A DNA stretch of 16,944 nucleotides from an uncultured Veillonella sp. (lineage in GTDB: Bacteria; Bacillota; Negativicutes; Veillonellales; Veillonellaceae), in the NCBI GenBank assembly GCA_934183145.1, contig CAKPSA010000018.1, positions 1-16,944 of the forward strand, given 5' to 3'. The notes below the pieces were generated by a model that saw only the letters and a program-made list of their open reading frames with translations, made no database searches and was not told where the DNA came from. The position numbers were made by a program, and so were the translations under genes. Shown here one piece after another: positions 1 through 6,524 of the stretch. Each line of letters opens with the position of its first letter. Within the stretch, counting starts at the first letter, position 1.

Positions 1-582
1 ATTGCCAGAGCCGGTGCGCACCACATTCATATCCACGATAGCAGCACTGTCCTCTTCATAGCAAAGATCTGTAATAGGGCCGTCAGGACCAATACCTACG
101 GAAATAGCTGCACAGAAATCAGTAATTGGGAATTTACCAGCTCCGCCAAAGGTGAAATCTACCGCATCAACGAGGGCTACAAATGCACCCGTAATAGAGG
201 CTGTACGCGTACCACCATCGGCTTGAATAACGTCGCAGTCGATCGTAATAGAACGTTCACCTAGCGCTTCAAGGTCTACAACAGCGCGCAATGCACGGCC
301 AATAAGACGTTGAATCTCTACAGTACGACCCGTTTGTTTCCCTTTTGCAGCCTCACGGCTCACACGGGTTTGCGTAGAGCGTGGCAATAAGGAGTATTCA
401 GCGGTTACCCATCCTTGACCGGATCCTTTTAGCCAGCGCGGCACAGAATCCTCTACAGTAGCTGTACAGATAACCTTAGTCTTGCCGCACTCAATGAGTA
501 CAGAACCTTCTGCATACTCTGTAAAATTCCGTGTTATTTTAATAGGTCGCAATTGACCTGCTGTTCTATTATCGCTGCGCAT
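1..582 (-). CDS. rph: Ribonuclease PH, 3' end cut off by the window edge
   Basis: RNase PH is a phosphorolytic 3'-to-5' exoribonuclease that trims tRNA precursors. The reading frame is open from an ATG at 580-582 to base 1. It gives the first 194 residues of a protein usually about 240-260 long, so roughly 50 C-terminal residues lie outside. Recognisable landmarks sit at the numbering known for the family: the phosphate-binding arginines R86 (in [10 protein letters not shown]) and R126 (in [11 protein letters not shown]), and the acidic catalytic pair D178 and D184. The start is preceded by GAGG six to seven bases upstream. The gene has its own predicted promoter at 650-658. In many Firmicutes rph lies close to murI (racE); here four genes separate them, consistent with an ancestral neighbourhood that gained insertions. 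Identification is very secure. Confidence 0.97.
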   Translation of the reverse strand, partial: MRSDNRTAGQLRPIKITRNFTEYAEGSVLIECGKTKVICTATVEDSVPRWLKGSGQGWVTAEYSLLPRSTQTRVSREAAKGKQTGRTVEIQRLIGRALRAVVDLEALGERSITIDCDVIQADGGTRTASITGAFVALVDAVDFTFGGAGKFPITDFCAAISVGIGPDGPITDLCYEEDSAAIVDMNVVRTGSGN

Positions 583-614
583 AGGAACCTCACCATTCTA
601 AAACTAAACATTAG

Positions 615-639
615 AACGCCCCTTACACAAAGGGGCGTT
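615..639 (-). promoter_or_regulatory. GC-rich hairpin at the 5' end of the predicted rph leader
   Basis: AACGCCCCTT (615-624) and AAGGGGCGTT (630-639) are perfect 10-bp arms around a 5-base loop. On the minus strand the hairpin begins only a few bases after the start site predicted from the -10 box at 650-655, so it would cap the rph mRNA. The T-richer flank (ATTTCTTCTT) is on the plus-strand side, so it could also stop antisense transcription. On the minus strand the following bases are only weakly T-rich, so a conventional terminator for the upstream operon is possible but not favoured. Confidence 0.6.
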
Positions 640-649
640 ATTTCTTCTT

Positions 650-658
650 ATTATATCA
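650..658 (-). promoter_or_regulatory. Extended -10 promoter of rph
   Basis: On the minus strand the sequence TGATATAAT is a perfect TATAAT with the TGn extension. No good -35 box lies 17 bases upstream (GATAAA at best), which is usual for extended -10 promoters. The predicted start is near 643. The 15 bases at 647-661 are identical to 12470-12484, in the promoter of the aminotransferase gene. Confidence 0.65.
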
Positions 659-666
659 CAAGTTAA

Positions 667-747
667 CTATTTTTTATCACCATGAATCAGATAGTAATGT
701 CCGTTGTGAACATAATATGGTGCATTTACAAAAAAATCATTACCATA
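667..747 (-). pseudogene. Short open stretch resembling the C-terminal end of a lost small protein
   Basis: Between the deacetylase-family gene and rph, one minus-strand frame is open for 26 codons and then stops with TAG. It reads YGNDFFVNAPYY followed by VHNGHYYLIHGDKK. This Tyr/His/Gly-rich composition with a basic end looks like real coding sequence rather than chance. No start codon exists in frame: the codon just before is TAA and another stop lies a few codons further up. It may be a gene remnant, or the end of a small protein broken by a frameshift. The call is tentative, and the rph promoter lies just downstream. Confidence 0.25.
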
Positions 748-782
748 TTATAAGAATCTCTACGATATTATAAAAACTGCAA

Positions 783-2213
783 TCATAATTCATACTGGCC
801 TTCACCAAGTGGGTCTACCACAACATAGCGACTAGCACCGCCTTCTGCTTTAGCCCGTTTAGCTTCTGTTATAGCATCTTGGCGAGTTGCGTCATCAGCT
901 TGCCAAGGGATAAACATAGCATATACACTTTGTGGTCCATAAGGTCCATATTGGCCTCGTGAAAGTACACTATGCCAGCCCACCTTATCTTCATACATGC
1001 GCACCTTTTCAAGTCGTTCCTCTTGTACGCCCGTTTCATCATAGTACACATTGTAACGGTTCGACCATATATCACCTACACCGGTGTGTTCCTCTTCGGC
1101 CATCTTATGACGATTAGCCCATTGAACCTTCCATTTTTCAATGAGGTCATCAATATAAGCGGTTACACTTTGGCTTTGCTTATATTTAACAGGATCAAAG
1201 GCAGGTTCTACGACCTTGCTGTAATCTAGACCTGCCATAGATAAGATGATACCTGTATTTACATAGGGCAATGCTTCTTGTACAGAGTAACCACCTTCTA
1301 ATACGGCTATATCGGCTTGTAATAAATCCACCAGCTCCGCATAGCCCTTTGCTGTAACCTGCATATTCGCTAACGGATCACTAAAGTGATTATCTTGACC
1401 AGCTGAGTTGATAACAATATCTGGATTAAACTCTTCTAAGATAGGTAACACAAGTTCACGCATGACCTTCATCAAGCCTTCGTCACCTGTGCCTGGCGGC
1501 AATGGAATATCTATATTACCACCAATGGCTTGTGGCCCACCAAATTCATCCATGAATCCTGTGCCAGGATACAGTGTGCGCCCATCTTGGTGGAAACTAA
1601 TGTATAGTGTATCTGGATCATGGTAGAACACATCTTGAGAGCCATCGCCATGGTGTACATCTGTATCTACTACAGCCACCCGTTTAATACCATAGGTTTG
1701 ACGCATATGCTGAATCATGACAGCTTCAATGTTTATGGTACAGAAGCCACGAATACCATGAACCATGGCCATCGCATGATGCCCTGGCGGTCTTACTAAG
1801 GCAAAGGCACGATCTACTTCGCCACGCATAACCGCATCAGCAGCCGCAATAGCGCCGCCCGCTGACACACGATGTGCTTCTGTTACCCAAGATTCTAAAT
1901 CTGGAGCCCCCACATGGACACGCTCTATGGTATCCCAATCGGCTACGATAGGATTATATTCTTTGATATTAGGTATATCTAATAAGCCTTCCTCTACGAT
2001 TTGATCTCGAGTGTACAGTAATCGCTCTTGTCGTTCTGGATGGGTTTCAGAAATCTTCCAGTCAAAGGCAGGGAAAAACACTAGACCTAAACTATGTTTT
2101 GACCCATTTCTATCAGTATGTAACGTATCCCCTACATTTGTATTAATACCTTTATCCGTACCTACATGTCCAAGTCCATGACGTTCACGATAGGATAGTC
2201 CTTTATTCCACAT
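783..2213 (-). CDS. Histone-deacetylase-family amidohydrolase (AcuC / acetylpolyamine amidohydrolase-like)
   Basis: This 476-residue protein belongs to the zinc-dependent arginase/deacetylase fold. Hallmarks are HPERQERL near residue 58, RPPGHHA (141-147, with the catalytic His pair H145/H146), DTDVHHGDGS (183-192), SAGQDNHFSDPL (270-281) and LEGGYS (305-310). Expected zinc ligands are D185, H187 and D274, with Y309 as the transition-state tyrosine. All are present, so it should be active. Bacterial relatives remove acetyl or other acyl groups from polyamines, lysine or small amines; the substrate here is unknown. The roughly 150 residues after the catalytic domain (Trp/Tyr-rich, then charged) are longer than in the minimal family. 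Its ATG overlaps the end of the hydantoinase-family gene by 11 bases, with GGGGG about nine bases upstream, so the two are translationally coupled and probably act together. Confidence 0.88.
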   Translation of the reverse strand: MWNKGLSYRERHGLGHVGTDKGINTNVGDTLHTDRNGSKHSLGLVFFPAFDWKISETHPERQERLLYTRDQIVEEGLLDIPNIKEYNPIVADWDTIERVHVGAPDLESWVTEAHRVSAGGAIAAADAVMRGEVDRAFALVRPPGHHAMAMVHGIRGFCTINIEAVMIQHMRQTYGIKRVAVVDTDVHHGDGSQDVFYHDPDTLYISFHQDGRTLYPGTGFMDEFGGPQAIGGNIDIPLPPGTGDEGLMKVMRELVLPILEEFNPDIVINSAGQDNHFSDPLANMQVTAKGYAELVDLLQADIAVLEGGYSVQEALPYVNTGIILSMAGLDYSKVVEPAFDPVKYKQSQSVTAYIDDLIEKWKVQWANRHKMAEEEHTGVGDIWSNRYNVYYDETGVQEERLEKVRMYEDKVGWHSVLSRGQYGPYGPQSVYAMFIPWQADDATRQDAITEAKRAKAEGGASRYVVVDPLGEGQYEL

Positions 2214-3912
2214 ACTGTTTCACCCCCGCTGCTAGTTGTACTTTTACCGTTATTAACCGTTCTATTGATTGCCAGCCCTCAACAACAGGGAAATCTTCTA
2301 CACTAATGACCTCTATATCCTGGTCTTTACCAAGGCCTAAACGCAATGCTTTTTCACTAAGTACCTCTTTAGCTCGTTCCACAACTTGTTCCACCCGCTT
2401 TAAGGTACATGTTTGTTGCTTGATTCCCAATTCAGGAATGACGAGCAAACGACGTTTTGTATCGACGTGAACCGTGAGTTCGATAGTCGATAACGCTAGG
2501 GCCGCACCGATAGCATTAGCCACCGCCGCATTCTCTGGAATTGTAACAGGCAAATTCAAATACTCCCCAATACTTGGGCCTAGACTAGGAGCTGTGCCAC
2601 CTACTACGACGATTTGGGCTGGTACAAATACATCGGGATTCACAATATCCGCCACTACATAGATAGGCCGTTTATTTTCTGCCCTTACCACCTCATCTAT
2701 GCCTCGTTGAATTATTTGTAACGCCTTATCTACTACTAGTCGAGCCATGTCAGAAGCAGTCATAGCGCCCGTTAATTGTTGTTGTGTGTGAGTCGTACAG
2801 CCTTTAGCACTAGCATTTAATCTATTGGCCAATACCTCCATAGCTTGTTCAGCTAATTCAGTATCACCATAGCTTGCATAACCTAGTATGATAAGAGCAT
2901 CCCCTAATGTAGGTTCCGCCCCGCCTAATGCTACCGATGGCCCCACCCGTTCAGGGCCAACTGTAACGTCACCATCTACAATGCGGACCACAGATTCACC
3001 ACCAATACCGACGGAGGTTACTGCAAAGGAACGTACCGCACTAGGGTACTCACGGATGGATACACCATTTTTTGTCATTAATGGTCTGCCCTGCTTCCAA
3101 AGGGAAATGTCCGTTGTAGTGCCCCCAATATCTAGAGCGACTGTGTGGTCATTGCCAATAGCACCTAGGGCAGATAAGCCAAGCACAGTGGCTGCAGGGC
3201 CCGTAAAAGCTGTCTCTACAGGTCTACTCACCATATGCTCCATAGGTAAAGAGCCTCCATCAGCTTTCAAAATATGAAGTGGTGCATTAATATTTCGCAT
3301 ACGCAAGGCACTTTCCACATTTTTCTTAAATACTGTAAATACTGGTGTTACAGCACTATTAAAATAGGCACTAATGGTACGGCGAGGGAAATTTAATGAA
3401 CCACTCAATAAACTACCATTAGAGATAGTATTATACTGATTTTTCAGTTCTTCTGTTATAGATAGTTCCTCTTGAGGATTGCGTACTCCAAATTTAGCAG
3501 ATACAGCTGCCAAATCAGTGCCACTGCGAGATTGAACCATTTCAGCAACATCTCGCACTGCATTTGTAGGCGTACGTTCCACAACAATACCTCTATGATC
3601 TGTATAACCTTGAAGATAGATAGGATTTACCGGGAAAATATCATCTACATTTCGCCCAGGGCCCGTTACTACATAAAGGTCTACTACTTGTTCCTTCTCT
3701 TCTACGATAGTATTTGTTACAACTGTAGTAGATAGAGTAACTTGTTCAATATTTGACGTATTACAGCCTGCCAAAACTGCATCTAATGCCTCACCTATGC
3801 CTTGCATTAGATTATCCTTCGTAGTCCGTCTTTTAGCAGATGCTACTACACGATGACCATCGATGATGACCGCATCTGTGAAAGTACCACCTACGTCTAA
3901 ACCTAGTAACAT
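2203..3912 (-). CDS. Hydantoinase/oxoprolinase family protein (HyuA-like)
   Basis: This family uses ATP to open cyclic amides such as hydantoins or 5-oxoproline, and related members act on acetone or acetophenone. The N-terminal LGLDVGGTFTDA (residues 3-14) and internal ALDIGGTTTDIS (259-270) are the two phosphate-binding motifs of its actin/hexokinase-like fold. GGTAPSLG (438-445) and the following IPENAAVANAIGAA are also typical. At 569 residues it is close to the short, stand-alone HyuA-type subunit and lacks the HyuB half. The ATG follows TAGGAGG by four bases. Downstream it overlaps the deacetylase-family gene. A terminator ends only about 20 bases before its start codon, so expression may depend on read-through or on a promoter inside the upstream gene. 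The family is secure; the substrate is not known. Confidence 0.9.
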   Translation of the reverse strand: MLLGLDVGGTFTDAVIIDGHRVVASAKRRTTKDNLMQGIGEALDAVLAGCNTSNIEQVTLSTTVVTNTIVEEKEQVVDLYVVTGPGRNVDDIFPVNPIYLQGYTDHRGIVVERTPTNAVRDVAEMVQSRSGTDLAAVSAKFGVRNPQEELSITEELKNQYNTISNGSLLSGSLNFPRRTISAYFNSAVTPVFTVFKKNVESALRMRNINAPLHILKADGGSLPMEHMVSRPVETAFTGPAATVLGLSALGAIGNDHTVALDIGGTTTDISLWKQGRPLMTKNGVSIREYPSAVRSFAVTSVGIGGESVVRIVDGDVTVGPERVGPSVALGGAEPTLGDALIILGYASYGDTELAEQAMEVLANRLNASAKGCTTHTQQQLTGAMTASDMARLVVDKALQIIQRGIDEVVRAENKRPIYVVADIVNPDVFVPAQIVVVGGTAPSLGPSIGEYLNLPVTIPENAAVANAIGAALALSTIELTVHVDTKRRLLVIPELGIKQQTCTLKRVEQVVERAKEVLSEKALRLGLGKDQDIEVISVEDFPVVEGWQSIERLITVKVQLAAGVKQYVE

Positions 3913-3931
3913 ACAACCTCCTAATTCATAT

Positions 3932-3969
3932 AAAAAAAGCTGTACCCATCTCTATGTGATGAGTACAGC
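3932..3969 (-). terminator. Intrinsic terminator after the CofE-like gene
   Basis: On the minus strand GCTGTAC plus CATC pairs with GATG plus GTACAGC around one C/A mismatch and a 7-base loop, followed directly by seven T. It starts six bases after the stop codon of the CofE-like gene. Its T-run ends just before the Shine-Dalgarno sequence of the HyuA-like gene, so it separates two co-directional gene groups or acts as an attenuator between them. Confidence 0.85.
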
Positions 3970-3975
3970 CTTCTG

Positions 3976-4626
3976 TTATTTACCAGATACAGATGCGTAA
4001 TTTTTAATGATAACAATCGGAGTCATTTGGCTATCATTACCAAATGGATTATCGATCAATAATTGTGCAATTTTATTACCGTCAATGCCACGGCTTGTAC
4101 CTAATACAGCGGAACGTTTCAAATCATTAACGTCTGCTACAACGGCGCCGTAACAGCCTGTGCGAGATACGATTTTCTCAGCTACTTTATCTGGATCCTT
4201 TGGACCAAATACAATGTGCTTATCAAATGGAGGCATTGTGCCAGTTACGTCATCAGTTAAGGATGCGGCACGAGCAATTGCATAGAATACACCTGGTTTA
4301 CGGAAAATTTTAGCAATAGCACCTAAAATGAAGGCACCTAATACTTTCCATTTACCATCCAAGTTCATAGCGGATTGCATACCGTAAATGGATGCCATAG
4401 AACCATCTGGATGGATAAAACGATTAATTAGACGAGCTTGCCAGCATACATCTAACTCTTCAGGACGTGTAAAACGACCTTGTGTAATAGCTACTACAGA
4501 TTCAGCTACACAAACGATATCTTCAGGTCCAATGTTATGACCGCCAAATTCAACGATAGCATCCACGATGTCATCATTATCTGTAAGAATACGTGTTGGC
4601 ACACATACTAACTCTAATTCTGCCAT
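3976..4626 (-). CDS. F420-0:gamma-glutamyl ligase-like protein (CofE family)
   Basis: The 216-residue protein resembles CofE, which in methanogens and actinobacteria adds glutamate to coenzyme F420-0 with GTP. Family-like features are the opening VPTRILTDNDDIVDAI, the segment GPEDIVCVAESVVAITQGR (33-51), the metal- and nucleotide-proximal region RAASLTDDVTGTMPPFD (119-135), GCYGAVVADVNDLKRSAVLG (157-176) and the end IDGNKIAQLLIDNPFGN. Anaerobic Negativicutes are not known to make F420, and no other F420 gene is nearby, so the protein probably ligates an amino acid to another acceptor. AAGGAGG precedes the ATG by seven bases. It follows the unknown membrane protein by 12 bases and glutamate racemase by two genes, which suggests an operon supplied with glutamate. 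Family confidence is good; function is unknown. Confidence 0.75.
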   Translation of the reverse strand: MAELELVCVPTRILTDNDDIVDAIVEFGGHNIGPEDIVCVAESVVAITQGRFTRPEELDVCWQARLINRFIHPDGSMASIYGMQSAMNLDGKWKVLGAFILGAIAKIFRKPGVFYAIARAASLTDDVTGTMPPFDKHIVFGPKDPDKVAEKIVSRTGCYGAVVADVNDLKRSAVLGTSRGIDGNKIAQLLIDNPFGNDSQMTPIVIIKNYASVSGK

Positions 4627-4638
4627 TGTTATGCCTCC

Positions 4639-5178
4639 TTATTGAACCATTGCTGCTTGAACTTCTTCAGCAGTCAAACGAATACGTTGTTTATCGATAT
4701 GATAATCTGTACGGCCTACGATTTGGTAGTAAATATCGATGTCCATATAAGGGAAGCCCTTAATATCTTCACGAATATTGCCATTTTTACCTGTCAATGT
4801 TACGAATACACGGATAGTACCGCCTTTGCGAGGTTTGATAATAACTGCTTCAAAATAGCCATCATGACGAGGACGATTAATGTCCATAGCCCATGCATCT
4901 ACTTTCACAGCATCAAAATGTTCCTCTGGTAACAATGGACGTGGGAACAAATCCATAATTGTACCGAGTTGACGACCTTTGTTCACGAATGGAATGTCAC
5001 AGAACAAGGTAATGGATTCAAAATTACGATCAGATACTTGGAAGTTTGTCGCACGTTTTGGTAACAAGATAACCTTTTCATTACCTTGTTTCAATACGAA
5101 CAAACGGAATAATAAATACAAAGCGGCAATAGCTACAATAATACCTATTACTACACTTAGGATGTTATAAAACCACAT
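4639..5178 (-). CDS. Membrane-anchored protein of unknown function
   Basis: I do not recognise this 179-residue protein. Residues 5-28 form one hydrophobic helix followed by KQGNEK, so the rest probably faces the cytoplasm or the cell exterior as a single soluble domain. That domain has alternating short beta-like segments (ESITLFCDIPF, FEAVIIKPRKGGTIRVFVTLTG, MDIDIYYQIVG) and looks like a compact beta-sandwich. There are no obvious catalytic motifs. AAGGAG lies seven bases before the ATG. The gene is tightly packed between murI (12 bases) and the CofE-like gene (12 bases), so it is almost certainly in the same operon and may localise or assist the ligase-like protein at the membrane. That last point is inference from position only. 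Confidence 0.75.
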   Translation of the reverse strand: MWFYNILSVVIGIIVAIAALYLLFRLFVLKQGNEKVILLPKRATNFQVSDRNFESITLFCDIPFVNKGRQLGTIMDLFPRPLLPEEHFDAVKVDAWAMDINRPRHDGYFEAVIIKPRKGGTIRVFVTLTGKNGNIREDIKGFPYMDIDIYYQIVGRTDYHIDKQRIRLTAEEVQAAMVQ

Positions 5179-5190
5179 AGGGCATCTCCT

Positions 5191-5994
5191 TTACAATGTA
5201 ATATGTTCAATGGTACGACAATTTGTATCAAGGAAGGAAGCACTCAATGTATCACCAAGCTCTATATCCTTTGTAAAATACAATGTCACAGTACCTGCAG
5301 ATTCTTGAGGATTAAAAAGATCTTTTCCCTCTAATCTACGACGAACTAATTCACTCGTTTCAAAAGCTGGGTCGATGAATTGAATGCGCCCTGACGTTAG
5401 CTCCTCTAGCAAAGGTTGTACAAATGGGAAATGAGTACAGCCCAACACTACGACCTCAATTTCTCGAGACAATAAAGGCTCTAAATATTCAGTACATACA
5501 TCACGTACAAAGAAGTCATCTAAATGACCTTGCTCAATGAGGCCGGCCAGTTCAGGACAAGGTTGTTCCCAAACGAGCACTTCATGATCAATTTCAAGGG
5601 CTACATGTTTATGAATATGACTATTCACAGTCGCCACCGTCGCCATGATACCAATTGTCTTGCTTTTGCTTTGACTAATCGCTGTCTTCACACCTTGTGA
5701 CACACCAATAACTGGTACAGATACGCGTTCGCGCACCGCATCAAGGGCTACAACAGTAAACGTGTTGCAAGCAATGACCATCAATTTAACAGGCTGTTTT
5801 TCAAGAGCCTCTGCAATACGACAAGCTAAATATGTAATTTCATCATCACTGCGATTTCCTACAGGATTATTCGCATTGTCACCAATATAGATGAAGTCTT
5901 CGTTAGGAAATTGTTCTTGTAAGACCTTTAAAACAGATAGCCCGCCTACACCGGAGTCGAATACACCGATAGGCAATTGTTGTACATTACTCAT
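5191..5994 (-). CDS. murI: Glutamate racemase
   Basis: MurI converts L-glutamate to the D-glutamate used in peptidoglycan. With the start chosen here the protein has 267 residues, the usual size. It shows GVFDSGVGGLSVL (10-22), the first catalytic cysteine in VIACNT (C76) and the second in VVLGCTHFPF (C186), with H188 beside it. A longer frame from a TTG at 6009 is possible, but GAGGAG sits seven bases before the ATG at 5994, which decides the start. That start overlaps the thioesterase stop by eight bases, implying coupled translation. One oddity: the usual PYG motif after the GD of the substrate pocket reads NPVG (residues 43-46), so the normally conserved tyrosine is a valine. Identity is secure at family level. 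Confidence 0.93.
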   Translation of the reverse strand: MSNVQQLPIGVFDSGVGGLSVLKVLQEQFPNEDFIYIGDNANNPVGNRSDDEITYLACRIAEALEKQPVKLMVIACNTFTVVALDAVRERVSVPVIGVSQGVKTAISQSKSKTIGIMATVATVNSHIHKHVALEIDHEVLVWEQPCPELAGLIEQGHLDDFFVRDVCTEYLEPLLSREIEVVVLGCTHFPFVQPLLEELTSGRIQFIDPAFETSELVRRRLEGKDLFNPQESAGTVTLYFTKDIELGDTLSASFLDTNCRTIEHITL

Positions 5995-6406
5995 TAGGCA
6001 TCTCCTCAACAGCTGCTAACATAGGCTGATAAAAAGTGTCGTCTAATCGCACAATTTTACCTGTTGATTTTGACATAAATGCATTCTTAGTCTCCCCCGT
6101 AGCTAGGAGAGCACCATCACTGGCACGGCGCATACGATATCGAAATACCATTTGAGCACGTGTCATTTTAACCAAGTATGTTTCGATGTGAAGCTCATCA
6201 TCGAAATTTGCTGGTTCTTTATAATTGCAGGATACATTCATAATAGGAAATACAATATCCTCATTCATCATATCCCACAGGGTTACACCGATTTTACGAA
6301 GGAATTCAATGCGCGCCAGTTCAAACCATCTAAAATGGTTACTATGGTGCGCAATACCCATCATATCGGTTTCGTAAAAGCGTACATTTACTGAAGCAAT
6401 ATGCAT
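5987..6406 (-). CDS. Acyl-CoA thioesterase, YbgC/FadM hot-dog family
   Basis: The 139-residue single hot-dog domain has the family signature near its N-terminus: VRFYETDMMGIAHHSNHFRWFELARIE, split here as VRFYETD (8-14), GIAHHSNHFRWF (17-28) and ELARIE. D14 is the expected catalytic aspartate, and N23 and the following aromatic residues match YbgC and 4-hydroxybenzoyl-CoA thioesterases. Such enzymes hydrolyse short- or aryl-acyl-CoA, or acyl-carrier-protein thioesters, in the cytoplasm. GAAGGA precedes the ATG. It is the first gene after a near-consensus promoter and its end overlaps murI by eight bases, so the two are co-expressed. Why a thioesterase precedes a racemase is not clear from sequence. 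Confidence 0.9.
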   Translation of the reverse strand: MHIASVNVRFYETDMMGIAHHSNHFRWFELARIEFLRKIGVTLWDMMNEDIVFPIMNVSCNYKEPANFDDELHIETYLVKMTRAQMVFRYRMRRASDGALLATGETKNAFMSKSTGKIVRLDDTFYQPMLAAVEEMPNE

Positions 6407-6431
6407 AAATTTTTCCTTCTCTTTTCATAGA

Positions 6432-6449
6432 ATACAATCTTCATTGTAT
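6432..6449. promoter_or_regulatory. Inverted repeat over the -10 box and start site: candidate operator
   Basis: ATACAAT (6432-6438) and ATTGTAT (6443-6449) form perfect 7-bp arms with a 4-base spacer CTTC. The right arm contains the -10 box and the left arm covers the predicted transcription start, which is where a dimeric repressor would block RNA polymerase. The regulator is unknown. Confidence 0.5.
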
Positions 6450-6471
6450 ATCTATTACTTTAGCGTGTCAA
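6443..6471 (-). promoter_or_regulatory. Near-consensus promoter of the thioesterase-murI operon
   Basis: On the minus strand TTGACA (6466-6471) is followed after exactly 17 bases by TACAAT (6443-6448). The predicted start is near 6436, giving a leader of about 30 bases. The -35 box lies in the T-rich tail of the preceding terminator. Confidence 0.88.
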
Positions 6472-6512
6472 ATTAATAAAGGCAGTTCAACCACAGAGGA
6501 TCAAACTGCCTT
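6471..6512 (-). terminator. Intrinsic terminator after the DUF1232 gene
   Basis: AAGGCAGTT (6504-6512 read on the minus strand) pairs with AACTGCCTT (6479-6487) around a 16-base loop. The minus-strand tail is TTATTAATTT. It lies about 12 bases after the stop codon of the DUF1232 gene and ends that two-gene unit. Confidence 0.8.
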
Positions 6513-6524
6513 ACTTGGTAAAAG

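Noticed and set aside
2888..3277. 129-codon open frame on the plus strand
   Set aside because: It is antisense to the HyuA-like gene, has no Shine-Dalgarno, and its composition is the complement of a conserved coding region.
3976..4626. Annotation as true coenzyme F420 biosynthesis enzyme
   Set aside because: No other F420 gene is in the window and the inferred organism is not known to make F420; only family membership is claimed.
5995..6009. TTG start giving a five-residue longer MurI
   Set aside because: The extension covers the GAGGAG ribosome-binding site of the ATG at 5994, which also matches the family start better.
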